Shown here piece after piece: positions 26,874-34,540 of a stretch of DNA of 64,000 nucleotides. A model generated the notes under the pieces. That model made no database searches. It was not told where the DNA came from and saw only the letters and a program-made list of their open reading frames with translations. This stretch comes from Flavobacteriaceae bacterium (GTDB taxonomy: Bacteria > Bacteroidota > Bacteroidia > Flavobacteriales > Flavobacteriaceae), in the NCBI GenBank assembly GCA_021151665.1, contig JAGKWW010000019.1:18206-82205 (forward strand). The letters are read 5' to 3'. The position numbers and the translations under genes were made by a program. How positions within the stretch are numbered: the stretch's first letter is position 1; each line of letters opens with the position of its first letter.

Positions 26874-27638
26874 ATGAAAAAAATCAGACTTTTCGTTTCC
26901 GTTTCATTCCTGGCTGCTATGGCCAGCTCTTGTAACGATGATGCCGCCGTACCCGTAAACAATCCCTCAGCCGCCTGCCTGCCACAAAGCCTGCAAAGCG
27001 GACTTATCGCTGCCTATCCTTTCGGTAACAGCGGTTTTAATGATGCTGCCGGAAATGCCGACCTTACAGCATCGCTTGCAACACCGGCCACGGACCGTGA
27101 TGGCAATACCAACTGCGCTGTGCAGTTTCAGGGGAATGACTATTCGTACCTGATGACGCAGGACACCAACTGGCTTAACAACCTAAATGAATTTTCAATT
27201 GCATTATGGTACCAGCGGCTGGGCACGCAAAACGGTTATGAGTTGCTGGCCGGCCGGGGAGATGGCCTTCATTGTCCCGATACATTCGGTGAGTGGTCTG
27301 TAGGGCTTCACGACATGAGGAGAGCGGTTTTCGGTCATGGCAATTCGGTTTGGGAACAGCCAACTGCATCCGGAGTTACCGATGCATGGAAGTTTGTAAC
27401 TGTAACCTGTAACAAGGCGGATAATACGCTGAAAATTTACATGAACGGACAGCTAATGGAAACCAAAACCGGATTGGGCGATTGCGGTATTGGCCCCGTA
27501 ACGGTGAGCGATATGGGAAATTTTTATCTTGGTACAAATTTCAACGGAAAGATCGACGATGTAGTTATCTATAATCGCGTGCTCGCACCCGCCGAAATAA
27601 ATAATTTATTTGACTTAGATCCCTGCTGCGGAGGATAG
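26874..27638 (+). CDS. LamG-domain lipoprotein
   Basis: A 254-residue lipoprotein with signal ending MASSC. Residues about 45-245 form a laminin G/concanavalin-like jelly roll: LIAAYPFGNSGFNDAAGNADLT at the front (a common LamG entry), FSIALWYQRLG in the middle, and the late NFYLGTNFNGKIDDVVIYNRVL motif. These domains bind carbohydrates or proteins on the outer surface. The protein ends with a CC pair. It is monocistronic and ended by a good terminator. Confidence 0.85.
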   Translation: MKKIRLFVSVSFLAAMASSCNDDAAVPVNNPSAACLPQSLQSGLIAAYPFGNSGFNDAAGNADLTASLATPATDRDGNTNCAVQFQGNDYSYLMTQDTNWLNNLNEFSIALWYQRLGTQNGYELLAGRGDGLHCPDTFGEWSVGLHDMRRAVFGHGNSVWEQPTASGVTDAWKFVTVTCNKADNTLKIYMNGQLMETKTGLGDCGIGPVTVSDMGNFYLGTNFNGKIDDVVIYNRVLAPAEINNLFDLDPCCGG

Positions 27639-27644
27639 AAATTG

Positions 27645-27668
27645 AACCGGCCTCGTGCCGGTTTTTTT
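27645..27668 (+). terminator. Terminator of the LamG lipoprotein
   Basis: AACCGGC-CTCGT-GCCGGTT followed by T7, 6 nt after the stop. Confidence 0.85.
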
Positions 27669-27703
27669 ATATAGCTAACCGCCGCTCTTCAAAATCAAAT
27701 CAT

Positions 27704-27711
27704 TAAATTTG
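27704..27711 (+). promoter_or_regulatory. -7 box of ffh
   Basis: TAAATTTG, exact TAnnTTTG, 22 nt before the ffh ATG. Confidence 0.55.
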
Positions 27712-27733
27712 CACCTCTATAAAAGAAAGCGCT

Positions 27734-29074
27734 ATGTTTGATAATTTGAGCGAAAAGCTTGATAAAGCTTTACATATATTAAAAGGGCACGGAAAAATTA
27801 CCGAAGTAAACGTTGCCGATACCCTTAAAGAAGTACGCCGTGCATTGCTTGATGCCGACGTTAACTTTAAAATCGCAAAGGATTTTACCACCAAGGTAAA
27901 GGAAAAAGCGATGGGCGAGAACGTGCTTACCACGTTACAACCGGGTCAGCTGATGGTTAAGCTTGTAAAAGACGAGCTTACCGAGCTTATGGGTGGCGAC
28001 GCTACCGGCATCAACCTTTCGGGTAATCCGGCAGTGATTTTGATGTCGGGCCTTCAGGGTTCGGGTAAAACGACGTTTTCGGGTAAACTTGCCAATTTCC
28101 TCAAGACAAAAAAGAACAAGAAAGTTCTTCTTGTAGCGTGTGATATTTACCGCCCTGCGGCTATCAACCAGTTGCATGTGGTTGGAGGCCAGGTTGGCGT
28201 AGAGGTGTATTCTGAAGAAGGAAACCGCAACCCGGTAGAGATCGCGCAGAACGCCATAAAGCACGCCAGAGCCAATGGATTCAATGTAGTTATCGTTGAT
28301 ACCGCCGGCCGCCTCGCGGTTGACGAGGAGATGATGAACGAGATTGCCAATGTGCATAAAGCTATCCAGCCGCAGGAAACGTTGTTTGTTGTGGATGCCA
28401 TGACTGGGCAGGATGCGGTAAACACGGCAAAAGCTTTCAACGACAGGCTCGACTTTGATGGTGTTATCCTTACTAAGCTTGACGGTGACACACGCGGTGG
28501 TGCTGCCATTTCTATTAAATCGGTAGTAAATAAGCCGATCAAGTTTATTGGTACCGGTGAAAAGATGGAGGCGATAGACGTGTTCTATCCGAACCGTATG
28601 GCCGACCGTATCCTTGGTATGGGTGACGTGGTATCGCTTGTAGAGCGTGCACAGGAGCAATATGATGAAGAGGAAGCACGCAAGCTTCAGAAGAAGATCG
28701 CGAAGAACGAATTCGGTTTTGACGACTTCCTGAACCAGATACAGCAGGTGAAGAAAATGGGTAACATGAAAGACCTGATAGGCATGATACCCGGTGCCGG
28801 AAAGGCGCTGAAAGATATTGAGATAGAAGATGATGCGTTTAAACACATCGAGGCGATAATCCACTCCATGACCCCTCAGGAACGCAGCAAGCCCGCAATC
28901 CTGGATGCAAAGAGGAAGAACAGGGTTGCAAAAGGTTCGGGCACTTCTATCCAACAGGTAAACCAACTCCTTAAGCAGTTTGACCAGATGAGTAAAATGA
29001 TGAAAATGATGCAGGGAGGCGCAGGCAAGAACATGATGCGGATGATGGGCGGCATGAAAGGCATGAGGCCGTAA
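27734..29074 (+). CDS. ffh: Signal recognition particle protein
   Basis: The 446-residue GTPase of the signal recognition particle, which delivers membrane proteins to FtsY and SecYEG. The N-domain is followed by the G-domain: G1 GLQGSGKTTF, G3 DTAGRL and G4 TKLDGD. The C-terminal M-domain is methionine rich (MSKMMKMMQGG ... MMRMMGGMKG). Length and order are standard. A long open frame on the opposite strand across this gene is a shadow. It has its own promoter and terminator. Confidence 0.98.
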   Translation: MFDNLSEKLDKALHILKGHGKITEVNVADTLKEVRRALLDADVNFKIAKDFTTKVKEKAMGENVLTTLQPGQLMVKLVKDELTELMGGDATGINLSGNPAVILMSGLQGSGKTTFSGKLANFLKTKKNKKVLLVACDIYRPAAINQLHVVGGQVGVEVYSEEGNRNPVEIAQNAIKHARANGFNVVIVDTAGRLAVDEEMMNEIANVHKAIQPQETLFVVDAMTGQDAVNTAKAFNDRLDFDGVILTKLDGDTRGGAAISIKSVVNKPIKFIGTGEKMEAIDVFYPNRMADRILGMGDVVSLVERAQEQYDEEEARKLQKKIAKNEFGFDDFLNQIQQVKKMGNMKDLIGMIPGAGKALKDIEIEDDAFKHIEAIIHSMTPQERSKPAILDAKRKNRVAKGSGTSIQQVNQLLKQFDQMSKMMKMMQGGAGKNMMRMMGGMKGMRP

Positions 29075-29082
29075 AAGTTAGG

Positions 29083-29128
29083 TTAAGGTTTAAAGTTTCG
29101 CCACGGAATTTTAAACCTTAATTTTTTT
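29083..29128 (+). terminator. Terminator of ffh
   Basis: TTAAGGTTTAAA pairs with TTTAAACCTTAA across a 15-nt loop and is followed by T7. Confidence 0.7.
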
Positions 29129-29129
29129 A

Positions 29130-29210
29130 TTACATATTCAACAACAACAACACAACATGGGTTGAGCGCCGGATAATAATCCGGAACTTTAACCCGAAAC
29201 CTGAAACAAA
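29130..29210. repeat. Spacer with CAA-type runs and the AACCCGAAACCTGAAAC phrase
   Basis: The leader of folD contains CAACAACAACAACACAAC, a short hairpin near 29169-29185 (CCGGATAATAATCCGG), and the same CCCGAAACCTGAAAC phrase seen at 12669. Confidence 0.45.
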
Positions 29211-30095
29211 ATGACTTTACTCGACGGAAAAAAAACATCGGAAGACATTAAGAATGAAATCGCCGCTGAGGTGCAGCGCATGCGCGATAATGGCGAAAAA
29301 GTACCGCACCTCGCCGCAGTTATTGTGGGCAATGATGGCGCCAGCCTTACCTATGTGGGCAGCAAGGTGAAAGCCTGCGAACGGGTAGGCTTTGAGTCGA
29401 CCCTGATCAAAATGCCCAGCACCACATCGGAAAGGGAATTGCTGAAAAAAATTAAGCAACTCAACGAAGATGACAATATCGACGGGTTCATCGTGCAGTT
29501 GCCATTGCCTAAGCAAATCGATACGCAAAAGGTAATTATGGCGATAGATCCGCACAAGGATGTGGATGGGTTCCATCCGGAGAATTTCGGCAAGATGGCG
29601 CTGGATATGACCACGTTTATCCCGGCAACGCCATTTGGCATATTGGAACTTTTGGAACGCTATGGCGTACAGACCGAAGGCAAACACACAGTAGTAATTG
29701 GCCGCAGCCATATTGTAGGCAGGCCGATGAGCATATTGATGGGACGGAAAGGCTTTCCGGGCAACTCTACGGTAACGCTTACTCATAGCCATACCAAGAA
29801 TATCAACCAGATTACCACACAGGCAGACATCATCATCACGGCGCTTGGCGTACCCAATTACCTAAAGGCTGAAATGATAAAAGACGACGCCGTGGTTATA
29901 GATGTGGGTATCACGCGCGTTGCAGATGAAACATCTGAGCGTGGCTACCGCATTACCGGCGATGTGGATTTCGAGAATGTGAGTAAAAAAGCCTCGTTTA
30001 TTACCCCGGTGCCGGGTGGTGTAGGGCCGATGACCATTGCTATGCTGCTTAAGAATACGCTGCTTGCAAGGGAGCAGGAGCGGGAAAGGCGATAA
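29211..30095 (+). CDS. folD: Bifunctional methylenetetrahydrofolate dehydrogenase/cyclohydrolase
   Basis: A 294-residue cytosolic enzyme converting 5,10-methylene-THF to 10-formyl-THF using NADP. Signatures seen are VGNDGASLTYVGSKVKAC with the catalytic Lys, IDGFIVQLPLPK, DVDGFHPENFG, VIGRSHIVGRPM and the C-terminal TPVPGGVGPMTIAML. Length is normal. It is followed directly by a bidirectional terminator shared with a convergent SDR gene. Confidence 0.98.
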   Translation: MTLLDGKKTSEDIKNEIAAEVQRMRDNGEKVPHLAAVIVGNDGASLTYVGSKVKACERVGFESTLIKMPSTTSERELLKKIKQLNEDDNIDGFIVQLPLPKQIDTQKVIMAIDPHKDVDGFHPENFGKMALDMTTFIPATPFGILELLERYGVQTEGKHTVVIGRSHIVGRPMSILMGRKGFPGNSTVTLTHSHTKNINQITTQADIIITALGVPNYLKAEMIKDDAVVIDVGITRVADETSERGYRITGDVDFENVSKKASFITPVPGGVGPMTIAMLLKNTLLAREQERERR

Positions 30096-30105
30096 CATAT
30101 ATACA

Positions 30106-30133
30106 AAAATGGCTACCAACCGGTAGCCATTTT
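30106..30133. terminator. Bidirectional terminator between folD and SDR
   Basis: AAAATGGCTACC-4 nt-GGTAGCCATTTT, a perfect 12-bp stem between convergent genes. Confidence 0.85.
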
Positions 30134-30135
30134 GA

Positions 30136-30987
30136 TTAAGCCTGCATTGCAAAATCGGTACTGGTACTTACCTCCCTCCAGCCGTCTATTTCATTTTTCA
30201 GGAAATCCAGCTTTTGTTCTGCCATGTTCACGGCATCACGGCCCAAAAAAAAGTAAAGCGGCGCGGTTTCGGCTTCTGTCATTTTCATAACCTCAGCTAC
30301 ACCTTTTACAGGGTCGCCCGGCTGGTTTCCGCGTATTTGCTCTTCATGTGCCTGCTGCATGGCGCGAACTTCGGTATATTCCTGCATTTGATTTTGCGGA
30401 GTTACTATAGAATCCGATTCCAGAAAGTTCGTACGGAAATACCCCGGCAAAACAAGCGTGGTCTTGATCCCGAAAGGTTTCGCTTCAAGAGCCAGTGCTT
30501 CGGTAAAGCCGTTTACCGCAAACTTTGTAGCGCAGTAGATCCCGAATGCAGGGAAGCTTCCTGTAACGCCTGCAATGGAAGAGAAGTTCAGGATGTGGCC
30601 TGAACCCTGTTTGCGAAGCTGGGGCATTGCTGCCCTTATCACATTCAGCGAGCCGAATACGTTTACGTCGAAGTTACCGCGCGCTTCGGCATCGGTAAGC
30701 TCTTCCACGCCACCAACAAGCCCGTAGCCTGCATTGTTAACCAGCATATCAATTCTGCCAAAAGCCGTGATAGTTGCGTCAATCGCTTCTTTTACACTCA
30801 GTTCATTTGTTATCTCCATCTCCAGCGGAAGGAAATTTTTATTATCTGTTGCGGCGGCTTCTTTCAGTTGCGAAAGGCTGCGCGAGGTGGCGGCAACGGC
30901 GTCGCCTTTGGCCAGCAGTTGCTTAATAAATTCCAGTCCGAAGCCCTTAGAGGCACCGGTAATGAACCATACTTTTTTTGTACTCAT
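30136..30987 (-). CDS. SDR-family oxidoreductase
   Basis: A 283-residue short-chain dehydrogenase/reductase, NAD(P)-dependent. It has TGASKGFG (cofactor loop), NNAGYG, NFSSIAG with the catalytic Ser, and YCATKFA with Tyr and Lys. The classical-family length and the EGSP-free C-terminus suggest a carbonyl reductase of unknown substrate. I start at ATG 30987 (STKKVWFITG); the frame runs 27 codons further upstream through the end of its neighbour. It is the last gene after AraC and a paralogous SDR that carries a stop codon. Confidence 0.9.
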   Translation of the reverse strand: MSTKKVWFITGASKGFGLEFIKQLLAKGDAVAATSRSLSQLKEAAATDNKNFLPLEMEITNELSVKEAIDATITAFGRIDMLVNNAGYGLVGGVEELTDAEARGNFDVNVFGSLNVIRAAMPQLRKQGSGHILNFSSIAGVTGSFPAFGIYCATKFAVNGFTEALALEAKPFGIKTTLVLPGYFRTNFLESDSIVTPQNQMQEYTEVRAMQQAHEEQIRGNQPGDPVKGVAEVMKMTEAETAPLYFFLGRDAVNMAEQKLDFLKNEIDGWREVSTSTDFAMQA

Positions 30988-30997
30988 GATGTTGTTT

Positions 30998-31846
30998 TTA
31001 GTTGTTGTTGTAATCTGTAGAAGCGGCAATATCTTTCCCGGCTTCAACTTCTTTTTGCAATGTTTCAATCTTTATAGTTGCCCGCCTGTAAGCATCGCTT
31101 CCCAGGATAAGGCGTAGCGGTGGGTTTTTGTCGAACGCAGTCTGAATGATTAGGGCAGCCGCCTTTTCAGGGTCGCCCGACTGTTTGCCATCAAGCTGCA
31201 GGAGGCGGCTTTGTGCTTCGCGCATGGACGAATAGTCTTCTATTGTTCTTTCTGCGATGACTATCGAACCTTTGTCAAGGAAGCTGGTGCGAAAGCCACC
31301 AGGGAGCACAACCGTGGCCGCGATGCCCAGTTAGCGTACATCGTCGGCCAGGACTTCGGTAAGGCCTGTAACTGCAAATTTTGTTGCGGCATAGGCAGCC
31401 CATCCGGTAGATGCGGCGAAACCGGCAATAGAGGAGATGTTGATAATGTGACCGCTTTTTTGTGCCCGCATATACGGCAATACATTCCGTATTACGTTAA
31501 TCGTACCGAACACATTCACATCGAAGCTTTGCCTCACCTCGTCGTCCGTCAGTTCTTCAAGGCTTCCGCCAATGCTATAGCCGGCATTATTGATTACGAC
31601 ATCGATACGACCAAATTTTTCAACGGTTTGAGCTAAGGTCTGATTTACCGAAGCATTATCGGGAAGGTCGGTGTAAAGCGCCAGGAGATTGTCGCCTTCT
31701 CCGTCCGCCGCAGCAATCAGTGCTTCAGGGTTGCGCGAGGTAGCCGCAACATTTTGGCCCAAAGCCAGTAATTGTTTTACGATTGCCAGCCCCAACCCTT
31801 TTGAAGCGCCGGTAACCAGCCACGTCTTTTGTTTTTCAGTTTGCAT
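30998..31846 (-). pseudogene. SDR-family oxidoreductase with in-frame stop
   Basis: A paralogue of the downstream SDR (TGASKGLG, NNAGYSIGG, NISSIAG, YAATKFA all present). The frame is intact for 282 codons except one TAA at codon 172 (positions 31331-31333 on the plus strand read TTA). Reading continues perfectly on the other side with LGIAATVVLPGGFRTSF. A single change GAA to TAA would explain it. All active-site residues precede the stop, but the substrate-binding C-terminal third would be missing. It lies 10 nt upstream of the next SDR gene. Confidence 0.85.
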
Positions 31847-31850
31847 AGGA

Positions 31851-31870
31851 GTACTGTTTTATTACAGTAC
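31851..31870. promoter_or_regulatory. Operator-like inverted repeat at the SDR start
   Basis: GTACTGT-TTTATT-ACAGTAC, perfect 7-bp arms, directly after the TACATTTG box on the minus strand, so it would overlie the transcription start. Confidence 0.5.
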
Positions 31871-31877
31871 AAATGTA
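31870..31877 (-). promoter_or_regulatory. -7 box of the SDR pair
   Basis: On the minus strand TACATTTG, exact consensus, 23 nt upstream of the first SDR ATG. Confidence 0.55.
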
Positions 31878-31929
31878 GCGCTGGTAAAAAGCTAAACCCT
31901 TACGCGGGGCAAACCAATACTTGCAAAAA

Positions 31930-32835
31930 TCAAACAGTGCGGTAGCGCGATGGTGAAAGCGACGTGTATTTCCTGAAGAAGTTATTGAAGTGTGAGGGTT
32001 CCTCAAACCCGAGGCTGTTGCTTATCTCGGCGATGTTCCAGTCGGTATGCTTAAGCAACGCCTGTGCTTCGGCCAGGATGCGCTCGGCAATAAGGGAGGT
32101 CGTTGTTTTTCCGGTAGTGGACTTCACGGCCCTGTTCAGGTGATTCACGTGCATGGCGAGGCTTTCGGCAAAGCTGCCGGCCGACTTCATTGTAAATCGC
32201 TGGTGCGGTGTTTCTATGGGAAACTGTCGCTCGAGCAGTTCACGGAAAATAGCGGTGATGCGCGTATTGGCATTCGGATGTTCATACAATACTGCCGCGG
32301 GCTCGTTCTTTAACGCCAAATGGATCAGCTCGTTGAGGTAGGAGCGAAGCAGGTCGTATTTAAAGGCGTAGTCTGAACCTATTTCTGCCAGCATCTTTTC
32401 AAAAACTGCGGCTATAGCTTTTTCATTGACTTCGTCTAAAAAATACGATGGCTTACCGCCAATAGCAAACATCGGCAATTCCTGAAGGCTGCCACGTATT
32501 TTTTCTGTAAAGAATGGCTCGGTAAATATGCAGAAGTAACCTGTGGTCTCACCCGAGATGTGTTCCCAGGTGTACGGCACTTTCGGATTGAAGAATACGA
32601 GTGATGTACCGTCTACTTCGATACTTTTATCGGCATAATGATAGCGGTTGCGCCCCCGGATAAACGTGATCTTGTAATAATCGCGGCGCGCGTATTTTAC
32701 CTGACGGTTGCCACCCAGGCAGTCCTCCAGGCGGAAGACGTTAAAATGCCCGACGTTTGTAGTAAGGTTATCCGGTATGGGCTGCATCTTGTGTTCGTAA
32801 AATTCACGCAGGCTTTCGGTTTCCATAAACTGCAT
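31930..32835 (-). CDS. AraC-family transcriptional regulator
   Basis: A 301-residue regulator: an N-terminal beta-barrel sensing domain (residues about 35-110, GNRQVKYARRDYYKITFI and VFFNPKVPYTWEH) and a C-terminal double helix-turn-helix (ERILAEAQALLKHTDWNIAEISNSLGFEEPSHFNNFFRKYTSLSPSRYR), the full AraC/XylS signature. It sits upstream of two SDR genes in the same direction and probably controls them. Start at 32835 or 32826 (METES...) is undecided; the promoter box lies only 8 nt before the first. Confidence 0.94.
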   Translation of the reverse strand: MQFMETESLREFYEHKMQPIPDNLTTNVGHFNVFRLEDCLGGNRQVKYARRDYYKITFIRGRNRYHYADKSIEVDGTSLVFFNPKVPYTWEHISGETTGYFCIFTEPFFTEKIRGSLQELPMFAIGGKPSYFLDEVNEKAIAAVFEKMLAEIGSDYAFKYDLLRSYLNELIHLALKNEPAAVLYEHPNANTRITAIFRELLERQFPIETPHQRFTMKSAGSFAESLAMHVNHLNRAVKSTTGKTTTSLIAERILAEAQALLKHTDWNIAEISNSLGFEEPSHFNNFFRKYTSLSPSRYRTV

Positions 32836-32843
32836 ATTTCAAA

Positions 32844-32851
32844 CAAAGGTA
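32844..32851 (-). promoter_or_regulatory. -7 box of the AraC gene, directly behind a terminator
   Basis: Minus-strand TACCTTTG, 8 nt before the first ATG. The A/T run of the preceding rluF-phnA terminator abuts it. Confidence 0.5.
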
Positions 32852-32852
32852 T

Positions 32853-32878
32853 AAAAAAAGCCCCACACTGGTGAGGCT
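32853..32878 (-). terminator. Terminator of the rluF-like/phnA-like unit
   Basis: On the minus strand AGCCTCAC-CAGT-GTGGGGCT (one mismatch) followed by seven T. Confidence 0.7.
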
Positions 32879-32885
32879 ATATCTT

Positions 32886-33095
32886 TTATGATTTCTTCAC
32901 GAACTCCGTTCGCAGTACCATCGCCACTTTATTTACCCGGCAGTCTATCTCAGCCGGATCATCGGTAAGGCGGATGTTCTTTACCACGGTCCCGCGCTTT
33001 ATAACTGCAGACGATCCTTTTACTTTCAGGTCTTTGATCACGGTTACGGTGTCGCCATCGTTCAGCAGGTTTCCGTTACTGTCTTTTACGTCCAT
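32886..33095 (-). CDS. PhnA-like (YjdM C-terminal domain) protein
   Basis: A 69-residue protein matching the C-terminal domain of PhnA/YjdM: DSNGNLLNDGDTVTVIKDLKVKGSS, then KRGTVVKNIRLTDDP and the final VLRTEFVKK. The N-terminal zinc ribbon of full-length YjdM is absent, as in the short form of this family in some Bacteroidota. The family was named for phosphonate use, but that role is doubtful. The start overlaps the rluF-like gene's end by 20 nt in a different frame. Confidence 0.8.
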   Translation of the reverse strand: MDVKDSNGNLLNDGDTVTVIKDLKVKGSSAVIKRGTVVKNIRLTDDPAEIDCRVNKVAMVLRTEFVKKS

Positions 33096-33912
33096 TTCTA
33101 TTTGTTTTATTTTGGTTAATCGTTTTTCGTTCCTCCGGCCTGCCGGAAGTTTTTACAGGGCGTTGCTCGGGCTTCGCTTTGGGGAGGCTTGCTTCTTCAG
33201 TTTTACCGGAAGGTTCTACCAGGGTATTGAGTTCTTTTATTTCGGCAGCGGTCAGTTCGCGGTAGCGGCCAAGCGGCACATCAAGCGATATATTGATGAT
33301 CCGGATGCGCTTCAGCGCTTTTACATCATAACCCAGGTATTCGCACATACGGCGTATCTGGCGGTTGAGGCCCTGTGTAAGTACAATGCGGAAAATCGTA
33401 TTACTGATCTTCTGCACTTCGCATTTGCGTGTAACAGTGTCAAGAATCGGGATGCCGCTGCCCATACGCTGAATGAACCTGTCGGTAATGGGTTTGTCTA
33501 CGGTTACGATATATTCTTTTTCGTGGTTGTTGCGCGCGCGGAGTATCTTGTTTACGATATCGCCGTCATCGGTTAGGAAAATAAGCCCTTCGCTCGCTTT
33601 GTCGAGCCTGCCGATAGGGAAGATACGTTTAGGATAATTGATGTAATCGATAATGTTATCGCGCACTTCCTGGTTTGTGGTGCACTCGATGCCTACTGGT
33701 TTATTAAACGCCAGATAAACATGCTTCCCGGTCTTCTCTTTAATAAGCCTGCCATCGATCCGCACTTCGTCATCCGGGCCAACTTTGGTTCCCATAACAG
33801 CTTCTGCACCGTTGATGGCAACGCGGCGCTCTTCGATAAGGCGATCAGCTTCACGGCGGGAGCAGTAGCCGGTTTCAGAAATGTATTTATTGAGGCGCTT
33901 CAGTTCTTCCAT
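33076..33912 (-). CDS. rluF: RluF-like 23S rRNA pseudouridine synthase
   Basis: A 278-residue RNA-modifying enzyme. Residues about 3-50 are an S4 RNA-binding domain (LNKYISETGYCSRREADRLI), followed by the RsuA/RluB/E/F catalytic domain with GRLDKASEGLIFLTDDG, whose Asp is the nucleophile, and QGLNRQIRRMCEYLGYDV. This block and length place it with RluF, which acts at U2604; the precise target is inferred. A 45-residue Lys/Arg/Pro-rich tail follows residue 230. Its promoter box is 4 nt before the ATG. Confidence 0.88.
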   Translation of the reverse strand: MEELKRLNKYISETGYCSRREADRLIEERRVAINGAEAVMGTKVGPDDEVRIDGRLIKEKTGKHVYLAFNKPVGIECTTNQEVRDNIIDYINYPKRIFPIGRLDKASEGLIFLTDDGDIVNKILRARNNHEKEYIVTVDKPITDRFIQRMGSGIPILDTVTRKCEVQKISNTIFRIVLTQGLNRQIRRMCEYLGYDVKALKRIRIINISLDVPLGRYRELTAAEIKELNTLVEPSGKTEEASLPKAKPEQRPVKTSGRPEERKTINQNKTNRNGRKRQ

Positions 33913-33916
33913 ACTG

Positions 33917-33924
33917 CAAAGGTA
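33917..33924 (-). promoter_or_regulatory. -7 box 4 nt before the rluF-like start codon
   Basis: Minus-strand TACCTTTG, then CAGT, then ATG. The upstream half of the promoter would overlap the end of the alpha/beta hydrolase gene. Confidence 0.5.
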
Positions 33925-33927
33925 CTA

Positions 33928-34506
33928 TTAATGAACAAATTCTTCCTCAAACAGAAAGTGGTATATTTTGCGGTACAGCTCTTTTGAGTGCATACTATGT
34001 CCGAGCCCACGGGTAGTAACAAAATCGGCCTCAGGCCAGGCGGCAGCTATTTTACGGGCTTCCTTATAGCTCACGACATCATCTTCAAGGTCATGTGCCA
34101 AAAGGCCTTTTGCATTTATTTTTTTTGCAAAAATGCTGCAGGTAAAATCTACGGTCTTTAACTGGTGGTGCTTCAGGAAATAGGCATGCAGGAGGTTCAT
34201 GGCGTTATTCCCTAAACCGAGGATTCCCTGGTAATTGGCAAGCAACGTATCCATATCGCAAGGCGCACCGAGGATGACCATCTTCTTCACATTTTCATCC
34301 TGATATGTTGCCTGGTAATAGAGGGAAGTAGCTCCGCCAAGAGAATGGCCGATGATAACTTCAGGTTGGTGTTTGCTTACCACTACATCTATAAATTCGG
34401 CATATTGCGGCATGGTAAACACTAAACCTTCAGACAGGCCATGTGCGATGTACCCAAGCAGGTTGATGTAGCAGCCGATTGTTTTGGATATCAGGGATTT
34501 TAGCAT
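33928..34506 (-). CDS. Alpha/beta hydrolase with large internal deletion
   Basis: A 192-residue remnant of a hydrolase that normally has about 270-280 residues. The nucleophile elbow GHSLGG, a late Asp and the GLGHSMH histidine are present. The front is wrong: the N-terminal KTIGCYINLLGYI, which normally starts the family, runs straight into AHGLSEG, which normally follows the central sheet strand, so about 80 residues with the first strands and the oxyanion HG motif are missing. The frame is preserved. I start at ATG 34506; the TTG two codons upstream is less likely. Probably inactive. Confidence 0.75.
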   Translation of the reverse strand: MLKSLISKTIGCYINLLGYIAHGLSEGLVFTMPQYAEFIDVVVSKHQPEVIIGHSLGGATSLYYQATYQDENVKKMVILGAPCDMDTLLANYQGILGLGNNAMNLLHAYFLKHHQLKTVDFTCSIFAKKINAKGLLAHDLEDDVVSYKEARKIAAAWPEADFVTTRGLGHSMHSKELYRKIYHFLFEEEFVH

Positions 34507-34510
34507 AATC

Positions 34511-34534
34511 AAAAAGCCCTCCGGTTAGGAGGGC
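34511..34534 (-). terminator. Terminator after the zinc-ribbon-family gene; arm overlaps a GGAGGG
   Basis: Minus strand GCCCTCC-TAACC-GGAGGGC-TTTTT. It lies 4 nt upstream of the hydrolase ATG, so its right arm would also act as the only Shine-Dalgarno-like sequence of that gene. Confidence 0.7.
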
Positions 34535-34540
34535 CTGTTG

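Noticed and set aside
27935..28966. Long open frame of 343 codons on the minus strand across ffh
   Set aside because: It lies wholly inside the clear ffh gene, has no family motif, and His/Leu/Tyr-rich composition typical of antisense of a real coding frame.
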